Part shown: in pieces, positions 1 to 11,966 of the stretch
How positions within the stretch are numbered: position 1 is the first letter of the stretch
How the letters are laid out: each line of letters opens with the position of its first letter
NCBI RefSeq assembly: GCF_001625215.2
Contig: NC_030385.2
Location: forward strand, 44,727,598 to 44,791,597
Source of the DNA: Daucus carota subsp. sativus
Taxonomy: Eukaryota; Streptophyta; Magnoliopsida; Apiales; Apiaceae
Length of the DNA stretch: 64,000 nucleotides
Direction: 5' to 3'
Notes under the pieces: generated by a model
What the model saw: the letters and a program-made list of their open reading frames with translations, nothing else
Databases searched by the model: none
Told to the model about the DNA's origin: nothing
Position numbers and translations under genes: made by a program

Positions 1-1091
1 TCGTCCAAGAGCCATGATCCAACGGCTACAAATCACCGAATAAAATAGAGCATGATTTTGTGTAAAGCAAAATCAGGGATTATTCAAAGTAGAAGGGCAC
101 TCGATTGTGCAATACTATTGGACCACGTAAGTTACTCTTATTTGGTGTACTGGACCACCTCCGCTTCTTATTACTGTCACTAATGTTGAAACATAAAAGG
201 AAAATACACTTTACAGATAATAATAATGAATTTTTTTAAAAAACAAGCACTTAATTAAAACAGAATATTATTATTTACATATGGCATTATTACTAGTTTC
301 CTGTTTATTATACACAGTATCAAATCTTTTTTTTTTTTTTTGTTATTTATTCAAATTTTAACATATGTTCTCGTCTCCTCAATTCTGTATATTGGGGATA
401 AAAATAATTTAAAACTACTACAACATATAATTTAATAAATTATTTTAATTTTTTAATTAAAATTTCTAAAATTTAAAAATAAATTATATTTATATGATAT
501 ATAAATCTTAAAATACGTATTAAGCAACTAAAAGAAAACTATACAAAGATGAGATGAACGAAAAAAGTGTAAAGAAATAATAGAGAAATAATACAAGGAG
601 ATGGAGGAAGAATATTATTTATATACTTCAAATATTTTATATATTACAATGCTTTTCAAGCTGTATATAATAAATTTCTAAGAGCATAAACTAAAACATA
701 CTAAACATGTGTATTAATCATCTTTAACAAATCACGTGAGATTAATCGGTGACTGTGTTTTGTTTGTTCGATGTAGTTGTTTACGTAGACGTGGTTTTTT
801 ATTATTAAATTAAATAATTTATAAAAAAAGAGGAAAGTCCAGAATCGATATTAAATATTATTTAGATCATGTACTTTACATATCGGAGATAAGTGAAAAT
901 TAAATTTAGGCCAAACCTGAAAAAATTAAAAAAAATACTCGTTTTATTGTACCGGTACCGTGACTACCGTCCGCAAAAGGAAATTATATTATAATAATAA
1001 AATAGAATAAGAACATAAATAATGATAGATGCTAACAGCTGTTACAAATCTACTCCAAGCCAACACGTTACAGTCCTGAAACAGAAAAGAA
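1..1091. other. Upstream intergenic region of the HEMD gene
   Basis: AT-rich sequence with no credible coding region. It presumably holds the promoter and 5' leader of the uroporphyrinogen-III synthase gene. I see poly-T and A/T-rich tracts but no single convincing TATA box that I would assign. The ORFs overlapping 989-1333 in other frames are shadows of HEMD exon 1. Confidence 0.5.
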
Positions 1092-4000
1092 ATGAATTTA
1101 TCTCCTGTTCCTCTTTCTCTCTCTACTTCATCATCTCCTTCTCTGCAACTTCTCCGGCACCGGAACTTTCTCTCTCTAAAATTCCGCTCGCCGTCGTCAC
1201 CTCCGTCTACTTGTGTAGTATCTTGTTCGAAAGCGGACGTTGTGGTTACACGAGAGCGCGGAAAGAACGCCAAGCTCATCAACGCTCTGGTATTTTAATC
1301 TCCATTTTATATTTTATCGAAGATGTTTACTAATTATAATGTTGATATATGTGTGGTGAATTACCGAATTGTGATTAACTCTTTTCTTCTTATTAGATTA
1401 TGATGTTGTTTTATATGAATTTGTTGATGTTTTTTGAATTTTAGCGGCTGATATTTGCGCAGTATATGAGTCTTGATGTAATCTGTTTGATTATTTGTCA
1501 ATGTAACGATTCAAATCTCGTAAAATACCTCAAAATTACGCTATATGTATGTGTATGTACTTGAGTATATGTTTGTGGAGAACTCCGCGATTGACTTGTA
1601 GCGAGAAAGAGGACATATATTTGTATTGTGGCGAAAAACTTTGTGATTGAATTGTTAGTATTTGACCTGTAGTACCAGTAGTAGTGTAAGATTCATCTGA
1701 TTAAATAAGCAACTCGATTTAGACTTCTGTGCACTTCAGTATTGAAGATATATTGTTCGATTAATCACTAGCTACAAATAAAGAGATTTCTAGTCAATTA
1801 TACTAAATTGTTTCATAAATGTATTAGCCTAGGTACAATTTGTTGAGAGTAGCTTAGGTGTAAAATCAAAGTATCTCTGTTTCCCCGTATTTGTATAAAT
1901 CACACTTTGCCTGATTCTTACAGTTAAAGAGAACATCAAATCGTTGTTTTCGTCTGAGAGTATTTGTTGTGGTGAATCAGGCACAAGTTTTTCCAAGACG
2001 AACCTTTAAATTCTAGATTCTAGCTTGCAGAAAATGCAATTACCTTAGTTATAAATATCGAGAATTTTTAATTTAGCATTACTGCAGAACAATCTTGTGC
2101 ATAGTGGAATTCAAGAGCCACCTGCACACCTTTATGTGGTGTTGTCTGATTCTGAAATCTCAGGTCTCATATATTGAGTTAAAAATCAGGTAAATTTTGT
2201 TTGTGGAAGGTATAGTCCACAGTCGACATGATAGTCAAACATTCTTGTGGCTTTCTTATAGCAAGATAATGAGGAAAACAGATATTACAAATGTCTGTTG
2301 CATAACCATGTTGGCATTAAGAAATTATACCACTTGATATTAATTAAATATTATATAGGATTTGATGTACCTTTGTTACATCAGAACTGTTGTTGCAATA
2401 AAGAAGTAACAACTTGGTAACCAAGTACAAGTTAAATATCATTTTGTTATTATGCAACCTCATTGCATGACCTTGTTTGCATTAAAAAGTAAAGAATGGT
2501 TGGAATTTAAACTTTTATTACTTCAACTTCAGGGTTAGGAGGAAGCCTTTGGTATTTTATAGTAAGATGAAGATGTTCATTCATTATCAATATTGGCTAA
2601 TATTAGTTGTAGCCTTATAGGTCTGATTATTCATTCCTTCCAATCGTTTACTTTTGTCAAGAAGTTTCTATTAAGTAGATCCTCTAGTGTAATGTGGGGC
2701 CGCAGTCTAGGTATGTATCTTATCGACCAATTTACTTTACTATTGGCATTTGGCATGTATTATGTAGTCTGCATCAGGAACAAATTTTATACATTGTGTT
2801 CGTATTCCTCATATTCTGATTGGTGATATGTACTGGATTGTGCAAATATTAGATTATCTATATATAAGGGAATCAAGTGGTCACCTAAACGAAGCTTGCA
2901 TACAAGAAAATTCTGACACTTGGTCTCTTATAGGATGCATATTAATTTTTATCCTAGTAAAGATGACTTTTATTTTGAAAACAGGCAAAACATGGTGTCA
3001 ACTGTCTAGAGCTTCCCCTCATTCAACATAAGCACTTGCCTGATTTGGAAAGGCTATCTTTTGTATTGAGAGGTATGTTCTCAAGGTTGTTGGTTTCACT
3101 TCAGTGCAGCACTTGATATTTAGAAGTATGTCGGGACATTTTGTTGTAAGTAAAAGGGGATATGACTCTGTTTGGTTCTTTTAATTATCTTGCACTTAAC
3201 GGTTGCCATATGTGTGATATATAAGATTTGCATATTGATATACTGCCTTTCTGATATTGAACATCTTCTATTCATTTGTATCTTGTCTATATGTGACTTT
3301 GAGATAATTCATTCTGCACTTACAAGTTCACTACTGAATGTTGCTGACCATTTTCACTTTAACTTCTACTTGAACTTGGGATCTCATAAATTTGTGAGCA
3401 CTCCTTGAACAGTGCAAGTAGTTTTCAGTTTTAGATGTTAGTAAGTTTGTAATTTCAGTTAATTAGACCGTGTTCAGTGTACTGTGGTAGCAGCAGACAA
3501 GACCCAATAAACTGCATAATTGAAATGGTGTTTTGCATGTCTTTCGATGACAGATACGACTTTTGATTGGATTGTTATTACTTCTCCTGAAGCCGGTCTA
3601 GTCTTCCTTGAAGCTTGGAAGTAAGATTTCTTAAACACTCTTAAAAATTAGAGTAAAGAGTTTGTCATAGCGGGTTGAGGCTCAGACTTGTAAGTGAGTT
3701 GTATTATAAAACTGTTTGTACTAAACTTAATCCTGTTACCAGCTGTCTTAAAAGTTTCACTCAGTTCTATGATGGTTTGGTCCATAAAAGTGGGACCTTT
3801 TTGGTCCAAAAAATTGTGTTTCTGCGTACTAATAAAACAGCTGAAGTTATGGAAGAATTATCTATATTGACATTTTTCGGTTGTTGATCTCTAGTGCTGC
3901 TGGTAACCCGAATGTGAAGATATGTGTTGTTGGAAATGGTACAGCAAGCATATTTAATAATGTGACACGCTCGTCAAAGCAGATGCTTGACATAGCATTT

Positions 4001-6502
4001 GCTCCTTCAAAAGGTATTTTCTCGGGGAAACCCATACATTTCTAGGAATCTGATAGCTTCCAGAAGCTCGAAGGTAATTTAGTTCCACTGTACTATTCTT
4101 CACAGCAACTGGTAAAGTTTTAGCTTCAGAGCTTCCACATACTGGAAACAAAAAGTGCACCGTCTTGTATCCTGCATCTGCAAAAGCTAGCAGTGATATT
4201 GGTATGTGTGTTTTTATCATCTAGTTTGTTGTCTTGCTTTGATAGAACTGTTTATGTTCACATGAGTTAATTTATATGTTTATTGGAGTTTTAAATGGCC
4301 ATATACTGGGTAGTTTTGTGAAAGATCCTGATAGATTCAAGTTCTTTTTCTAGTGGTACATTTGCATTATTCAATAAGATGCAGAGGGTTTTAATTGGAA
4401 AAGCAACCTACTCTGATATGTTACCTAGGGAAATAATCTCATTGCTTGACATTATATATGTCTTACTGAAGCACTGTATAACTTAAGCTTAAGCATCATA
4501 ACAATGTAAACATATTAATTACATGTTGCTATCGCTTTTAATATGGAAATGTAGAAGGATGTCAGTATTCTTTCACTGGTGAAAAGAGTAACACAGAAGT
4601 CCTTTACAAGAGACATCCTTGCGTCAAGTGCAGGAACTTATGTACCATGGCCCTAGTGTATAGGTTACCTTTGGCATGCCTATGAATTGATTATGACAGT
4701 GTTCTGAATGTGCTGGCTAATATATAAAGCCAGCAAATTGGAGAAAATTGTATTGGTCGATGAATTGAAGGAAAGAACCCTGTTAGATGTCATGCTTTTC
4801 TTTCGAACACAACAAAAAAGGACGGCAGAATAATTTCAACTTACATCGATTGTTTAAAGTGTTTAAGCTTACAGTATACTAATAAATAATAATTAGCAAG
4901 AGTATTTACCTGTATAATATGTATAATTGTAGCAGGGGACCTAAAGATTTTTATATCCAAGTAAACCTTGCATTTCTGTTCATCACTGATGATATCCCAC
5001 AGCTTAAAAAATCCTGTTAGAAAGGAGTGCTGCATGTCATTCTTGCAGTTGTGTGCAATAAGGACATCTATTTCTCTATATTGCTGATGCATCATTAGAA
5101 ATTTCGATATTGATATGATATATAGCATCATCATTTCAGAGGAAGGCCTTTCTAACCGTGGATTTGAGGTCATGAGGCTGAATACATACACAACAGTAAG
5201 TATATCAGGTGCTCATATAGGGGGCATAAAGTTTTCAGTATGTTCTGTGCACTTTTATTGACCTTGTCATGCCACACCTACATACGTTCCATGTAAGAAG
5301 CATCTGCAAAGGTCATTTTTAAAATATATTGACCAGAAGCTTTAATCATTTTTAGAATTTGATTCAAATGTTAATATCTTCTTCTGGTCATATTAAAATT
5401 TTAGTTAGTAAATGCAACAAATATCTTTCTTTTCTCATATGAGGTAGAAATGAGTTCTTTGCTTATAAATGTTGCTGAGTTTCTATTATTTAGTATTCTG
5501 TTATCAAACTTAATGCGTGTCCTATCATTTGAGTTAAGTGTTTATATGATTTTTCCATTCAATTAAATTTCAAATATCCTGCTATATCTGATTTTAGTGT
5601 TTGACTTAAACGCCCATCTGACAACTATCTACAAAACTTTGTGGAGAAACCAACTTGATTAGAATCAGTAGCAAAAAAAAACCAGCAGCAATTCTTGTAA
5701 TTGGCAGACTTTAGTTTTATTTGGCATTGGATGGTACTATATTTTCTCTAGAATCTTTGTAACCTGAAGTTGATCGCACATCTTTCTTAGATCAGATTAT
5801 ATATATTATAATACCATGTGGTGTTCTCCTATTATGACGCATCTGGCAGCTCCTGATTACTCCATATTTCCAGGTACCTGTTGATCATGTTGATCCAACT
5901 ACTTTTCAGCAGGCACTTTGTTCTCCTGTTATTGCTGTGGCATCACCTTCTTCAATTCGGTAAACTATTAGACCTTTCTGAAATCTTATATTTTACTCTT
6001 CTTGGATGGAGAGTTTCTTCCATGTCCTGCTGTTTATAGCTAATGCTAGCTGTGTGGAACTTTCTTCTCTCGATAATTGGTTGTTTAGGATTATTTTCTT
6101 TGACCGTCATGCATCTGATGTGTTCTTTGTTAGGGTCATTATCTCTTTTCCTTGTTTATCTACCTGTATTTATATATGTTGTATAATAATGTTAATAAAG
6201 TACACTGCCTCCCTAATGAAATCATGTGAAATGAAAGTTTTATTTTGTAACAAACAGTATTACCTTATTTTAAGTTAAGAGACAATTTCAACTTTCAAGA
6301 ACTTGCTAATGATTATATTGAAACTCTTGTGATGTTTAGACATACATACCAACTTTTTTGTTAGATATTTGGTCATCATTTTTGTTTTGATAATTCTTGT
6401 TGTGTGGTTGTTATTACTATTAGTATTAGTATTACTATTATTATTATTTATTATTATTATTAATTATCATCATCGTCATCATCATCATCATCATTATTAT
6501 GA

Positions 6503-6547
<45 letters not shown>

Positions 6548-9500
6548 GCTACTACTACTACTGCTACTACTACTACTACTACTAGTACTCCTGTTCTCTG
6601 AGTTCAATCTGTTTCTACAGTGCTTGGGTTAATCTTGTCCCAGATCTAGAAAGGTGGACTTACTCTGTTGCCTGCATTGGAGAGACAACTGCTTTGGCTG
6701 CGGAAAAAATGGGTCTGCAAAATGTTTACCATCCGACTAATCCTGGCCTTGAGGGGTAACCTACATACCTACATTTTCATATTTTAGTGAAATTTACGTC
6801 ATCTTGAACTAGGTTTTTACGGGTTTCATAATTTGCATGCTTTGAGTGGTAGCACTGAGCTGTGTTGCCTCCTATATATTTGGTATGACTGTCATGTTTA
6901 TTGGTTGCATTTACTTGGAGATTTACATTAAGTTCTATGTGCTTTATGTAGGAATTCTTTTTTATTTTTTATTTTTTTATGTCACAAGATGTAGGAATTC
7001 TTTTTGAATGCATCAGTATACCCCAACTTCACAAAACATTTCTTTGCCCAGAAGATCAAATAAATGTTATGTGTCCAGCAGAATGTATGACAAATATAAC
7101 AGATAATGGGTTCATGAGAGTGATAAATGTATAATTGATCGAGACGAATAAAAGATAAGTGTTTTCGGTTTGAATGATGATAAATCATGATTATTTGAAA
7201 TCATTTAACATTTAATGTCCGGCATTTTAAAAGTAATGTAGCCTGCCTTACTCAAAGAAGTAATGATAAAGAAGACAGAAGAAGTCGGACCAAGAGAAGC
7301 AATATATTTGATAATCACAATTGAAGACTTCAACAATTATAGAACTTTGAGTGCACGAGGCAAGACTAACAAAAAGAGTGCCTATAGATAGAGCTAGAAT
7401 AACAAAGATGATAAACTGCAGATATGTGGAGTGAATTACATTCTGTGCTTTCTTAGTTTAGGTAAAGTGTTTTCTTAGAGAATATATTCTGGATTTTGCA
7501 ATGCTTGTTTAGTGTAGAGATAAATAATATATCAAGGGAGATAAGTGCTTTTGCAAATGTTGTGATTTTATGGATAATGATTAATGACTTCTCCTTTCCC
7601 ATTGTGAATAATTCTCAAATTCTATGTTGATTTTCTTACTACTATAATTATGAACACAATGAAGGTACTAATTTTCAGAATAATATTTCCCGAGAGAAAC
7701 CTATGTTACTCGACTCTTTATTTTGCTTCGAAGTACCAAGTCCGACACATAGATACGTGTCGGACACTTCTAGCTGAGTCCGAATAACATAGAGAAAAAT
7801 TATATTCCAGACAAATACTTTCCAGCAAACCAATATGGGACCCTAAGTAAATAAACATGCAGGGCAATGATCCCCAGTCGCATCATTTCCATATCTCATT
7901 AGACAGGGTCTCACACTAGTTAGTTTCATGCATTAAGCACGAAGTGGCGAAGGTTCTGATCTGAATACCATGCATGCCTAGTTTCCTAGATACTTTAATA
8001 AGAGACTGAATCAAAATAGTACTAAAGCTTAGGATGTTTATCTTAGTTAGAATACCATTTTTTTTATATATAATATTACAACATACCTTGGGGTTACAGT
8101 TCAGTCTGAGAAGAATGGTGAAAGTATATGGCGCATTTCGTTTGTACTCTAAATATCCCTGATGATGTTTGAAACCCGCCCTTGACAAGGCTATCTGATT
8201 TTGTATATCATTTGTTACCAAGACTTGTTATAGACCGGCAGTGTATAATTCTCTATGTTACTTGGACTCGGTACGGTGTACAGGGATGCGGATCCAAGTG
8301 TCAGACTTGTAGTTCAGATAAATGGGGATTCGTGGATATGGATCCGAAATTGGACACTAGTGCTGTTATTCAGCTTATAATCTTAACATAAATGAAATTA
8401 TACCTATTTTTTGAATTATTTTACATTTTTAAAGTTAGTGCCTTCTTAGTTCTATCAGTAAAACACATACATAATTGCTATAATAAGTGAATAAACTTGC
8501 TATTTAACAGCAGGGGCGATGCTTTCTGCAGAGACACTTTTTTTTCATGGCCTGCAGTCTTGTTATTAACTTCTTCCTTATAGGCTTTGTAGATGGTCTC
8601 AAGGTGCTGCTTCAGTTAAGCACAGCTCATATCTACTAATTTTACTAATAAGTCTTGCATGCACATGCTAGTGTCTGCTAATACGTAATAATTAATATTT
8701 CTGCATCATCTCAAGTTCAATGGGAAGCAGAAATTCTTTTAAAATCTTTTTGGACATGAGTTTGGAGACGGTTGGAGTTAACCAATGATGAGGGTAATCA
8801 ATTGATTAAATAGGACAGACTTTTGTGTTTCACAAGTAATCAAGCATCTGCAGTTACACAGAAAATTTAGCAGGACACATTTTTTTCCCATCAAATACCT
8901 TGTAACATGGTATTATGAAAAGGTAACCTGCATTTATCAATAGTACCAGTTGTCAACAGAGTCCCCTTTTTCTGTTTCAAGTTTAATCTTTATTTGTTCA
9001 CCCTATTAACCCATAAATCATCTAATGTTGGTAGAGTACATTATCGTAGAGTATATTGTATGGGGCAAGTGAAAAGTGGTAACTAAAGGGATATATTGGT
9101 TGGAGACAAATCTCTAATAGTATATTGTTTTTGGTACAGAAAAGAGATTAAAAAAAGTATCTGCATTTATTGGTCCTGTGATTGTCTCTGCATATTTGAT
9201 GTGCTTTCCCATACACAGTTCTTGACTAAATCTCAAATCTCTAGTCTGTACTTTATGGGGTGGCTAAATTCGATATGTTGCTATTTCAATGTCCCTTCTC
9301 TCTCCATTTGCGTAAGTATATATGTATCCTTTCTTCAAAGCACACTGAGTGACAACATTAATGGTAAATAATGCTTTAGCTGTTCCTTTTATAAGAATAC
9401 AAATAAAGAATCATCTCAAACACCACTAATACTTTTCATTTGTTATCCTTAAAAAAATTGCGAGCATTGGGGTGGGATTAATGCAATGCACTGCCCATCT

Positions 9501-10070
9501 GATAACACATCAAACCAGCAATATTTGTTTGGCTTTGTCAAGGAACCAGTTACTCTAAAACCTCAAGGTGTTAGAGAATGGCCCTTTCCAGGATCTTATA
9601 TTCTAAGATTCCCCCTCACTCGAGAGCCCATTTATGGGTCGAAGAGTGGATCACGGGCGCTCATCTTTGGAGCATTGATTTGCCATTCGTGCCACTATAA
9701 ATTGTGAGAATATTGGGGGTGGCAGGGATCGAACCCGAGTCCTCTGCCTAACCTCGCTCTGATACCATGTCAAGGAACCAGTTACTCTAAAACCTCAAGG
9801 TGTTAGAGAATGGCCCTTTCCAGGATCTTATATTCTAAGAGGCTTTAATATGACCTAAAGCTCCAGTCGTTTATGTGTATCATCACATTAAGTTTATGAA
9901 GAGCTTATGTATTCAAAAAGTATCTTGTATGTTTATTGTTTAACATTAGTACAAAGTAGCCCTTGTTTATATTATGGTGTGATGACTGATGTTTTGCATT
10001 TTTGCGTTACAGATGGGTCGATAGCATCCTTGAAGCTTTAAGAGTCCATGATAGATTCCAAAAGGTTTAA
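1092..10070 (+). CDS. HEMD: Uroporphyrinogen-III synthase, chloroplast-targeted (9 exons, 300 aa)
   Basis: Catalyses cyclisation of hydroxymethylbilane, with inversion of ring D, to uroporphyrinogen III, the branch point of plastid haem, sirohaem and chlorophyll synthesis. Exons by GT-AG boundaries and frame: 1092-1289, 2985-3072, 3554-3620, 3895-4013, 4106-4201, 5140-5195, 5874-5959, 6621-6755, 10013-10070. They sum to 903 nt and stay open to TAA. Residues 1-45 are rich in Ser, Leu and Pro, like a plastid transit peptide; the HemD fold starts near [11 protein letters not shown]. HemD-type segments follow: [10 protein letters not shown] (exon 3), ICVVGNGT (exon 4), [10 protein letters not shown] (exon 7), and IGETTA with a C-terminal NPGLEG (exon 8). 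The ATG at 1092 is chosen because it alone gives the transit peptide in frame with exon 2. The length suits plant UROS proteins. Intron 7 carries a long triplet repeat and intron 8 (3.3 kb) a TRIM element. AATAAA at 10216 is a possible poly(A) signal. Confidence 0.93.
6405..6586 (+). repeat. Compound trinucleotide microsatellite in HEMD intron 7
   Basis: Runs of TTA/ATT, then CAT, then CTA triplets (about 6412-6470, 6468-6494 and 6503-6586), with a few GCT interruptions in the last block. The CTA block ends about 35 nt before the 3' splice site at 6620, so it occupies the usual branch-point region. It produces a Leu/His-rich spurious ORF. Confidence 0.9.
7701..7792. mobile_element. Small foldback/MITE-like element in HEMD intron 8
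   Basis: The ends CTATGTTACTCGACTC and GAGTCCGAATAACATAG are near-perfect inverted repeats. The middle contains a second inverted pair, GTCCGACAC / GTGTCGGAC. AGAGAAA occurs on both sides and may be a target duplication. A related stretch beginning CTATGTTACTTGGACTCGG lies at about 8252-8370 in the same intron, so this is probably one member of a dispersed family. Confidence 0.45.
9536..9840 (-). mobile_element. TRIM (terminal-repeat retrotransposon in miniature) in HEMD intron 8
   Basis: Two identical 73-bp direct repeats (9536-9608 and 9768-9840) flank a 159-bp core. Read on the minus strand, the primer-binding site TGGTATCAGAGC (complement of initiator tRNA-Met; plus positions 9756-9767) directly abuts the 5' LTR. 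A purine run GAGGGGGAA (plus 9609-9617) abuts the 3' LTR. A perfect 5-bp target duplication GGCTT lies at 9531-9535 and 9841-9845. There is no coding capacity, so it needs enzymes from another element. Identical LTRs suggest recent insertion, though 73 bp gives little dating power. Confidence 0.92.
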
Positions 10071-11731
10071 GACTTTGCATAATGACATCCTTTTAGTTTC
10101 TCCTAGGTAGAATGTTTCCTGCCTTCTCCCTCTGATATACCATTAATTTCATATGTCGTCTTCTTAGATTTATCATTTTAAAATTGAAAGCTGGACAAAG
10201 AACTGATATGTGCCAAATAAATTGTACAGGTAGCTGTGTAAATTTGTAGACATTTAAGGAGTTCAAACAGAAAAAGTGATTTGTGGAGCTAGTTGTTGTA
10301 TCGAAGTAGGCATGTCATGTACAGAAGGCGGAGGAGCTCTGAAGGAGGTCAGTCGATGTGTTGGAAACTTGATCTATCTGATTGTATATAAGATTTGCAG
10401 TTTTGAAGCCTTGTAAATTTCCATAATTGTCTAATCTACCATTTCTGTTCCTTGCCTACTTGTTGCCTATATTCATAAAGCACCGGCTTCTGCACAAATT
10501 ACGCGTAATTAAGAAGATGCGTTTTCTATATTAGCTCACTGGTGCATAATATGCATCACCTCTCTGCACTCTGCATCCAGCCTGTAACTGTCATAATTAA
10601 TTAAACTAGTGAACTACAAACTAATTAATTCTATAATTTCTACCGGGGCGCGGGTGAAATAAGTAGCAACCTTTTTACCTCAGCTGCAGGGCAAGGAAAC
10701 ATGGCATCCTTCTCCTTGGCTTCCATGCATTTACTAGTGGAGGTAAAAGATGGTATATGGGCTGCACAAAGTTATTAGTCCAGTCTACAATAAATTCAAC
10801 CTATGGTTCCAATCTTCAGTTTGTGCGGCCCTAAGCTTTAACATGGTGCTCTAGTAACTTCAATTTTTTCTAATTTTTCCTGCTGTAGGCAAGGGGGGAT
10901 AGCTGATGGGTTGATGCCCAGCACACCCATCGCTGCTACCATCACACGTCTTGGGAGGCATGAACTCTTGATAACACAAGATTTTGCTAAAAGTATGCTG
11001 CAGTATATGTTAGGTGCAATGCAATTGAAGTGTAATAATTCCTGCAGTGAATTTATGACCAACTTCTTACAAAAATTGTTATCATCTTTACTTGCACCGA
11101 CTTGCCGAGTATGGAAAGGGTACATATAATTACAGAAATAGTACCCAGATAAATTGTCATATAAATACCTCTAGTTGATGTATACTCCGTCAAGTAGGAT
11201 GTGGTATGATAATACAAATAACAGTTGAGATAGCTGGCAATGCTAAGATCCGATGTACAGTGAGAACTTGACTTATCTGTACGTTATTGTTTTTTTCTGT
11301 TTCTTGTCTCATTGCTTGCCTGTATCCTTTTCAATCCGGATCCGCTCCATTCTCCTTTAACATTCCATGCTATCACACACATATATATACCCAGATCATT
11401 AATAGATATATTATCGTGTTGAACTTGCATATTGATTTGCATCATGGACTTTATTGTGGTGTTCTCCTCGCATTTATTCTACTTCCAGGGTGATTTTATG
11501 GTTTAGGTGGGATATCGGAACATTAATGGTACAAAATATGCAGATTTGTTTTCTTTTCTTGGTACTTTCATGATATCTGTAAGGTGCAATCTTGTGCTGG
11601 ATATAGATATAAAGAGATTCCAAGAGGACTGAACTTTATTTTTTAGTCGGTATGTCTCCGGGGAATGCGTTTACTATCCTTATTGTTGTGCTAATGTTAA
11701 TAATAAAGATACTGTAATGCTATACTTATTA

Positions 11732-11966
11732 CTCCCTCTATTCCAAAATAATAGTCGCTTTGACTCTATGCACGTATTTTGAGGTGCAAAAAAAATATAT
11801 TTCTACATGTTATTTTTGAAATTTTCTTTAACTAAATAAAAATAAAGATGTTAAACTTTTATTCAGAAAAAGAAAATTTCAAAAATAATGTGTACAAGTA
11901 TGTTTTTTTTACACCTCAAAATACGTGCACAAAGTCAAAGCGACTATTATTTTGGAATGGAGGGAG
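11732..11966. mobile_element. Stowaway-like MITE (Tc1/mariner type)
   Basis: A 235-bp element with inverted termini beginning CTCCCTCTATTCCAAAATA and ending with the complement, flanked by TA on both sides (11730-11731 and 11967-11968). The arms stay complementary for tens of bases (AATAGTCGCTTTGAC and GTCAAAGCGACTATT), so the element can fold into a long hairpin. No coding capacity. Confidence 0.88.

Noticed and set aside
6369..6632. 87-aa Leu/His-rich ORF
   Set aside because: Produced by the triplet microsatellite in HEMD intron 7; no real protein.
10838..11129. Overlapping ORFs of 72 and 95 aa on both strands
   Set aside because: No family features and no exon structure; probably noncoding downstream sequence of HEMD.
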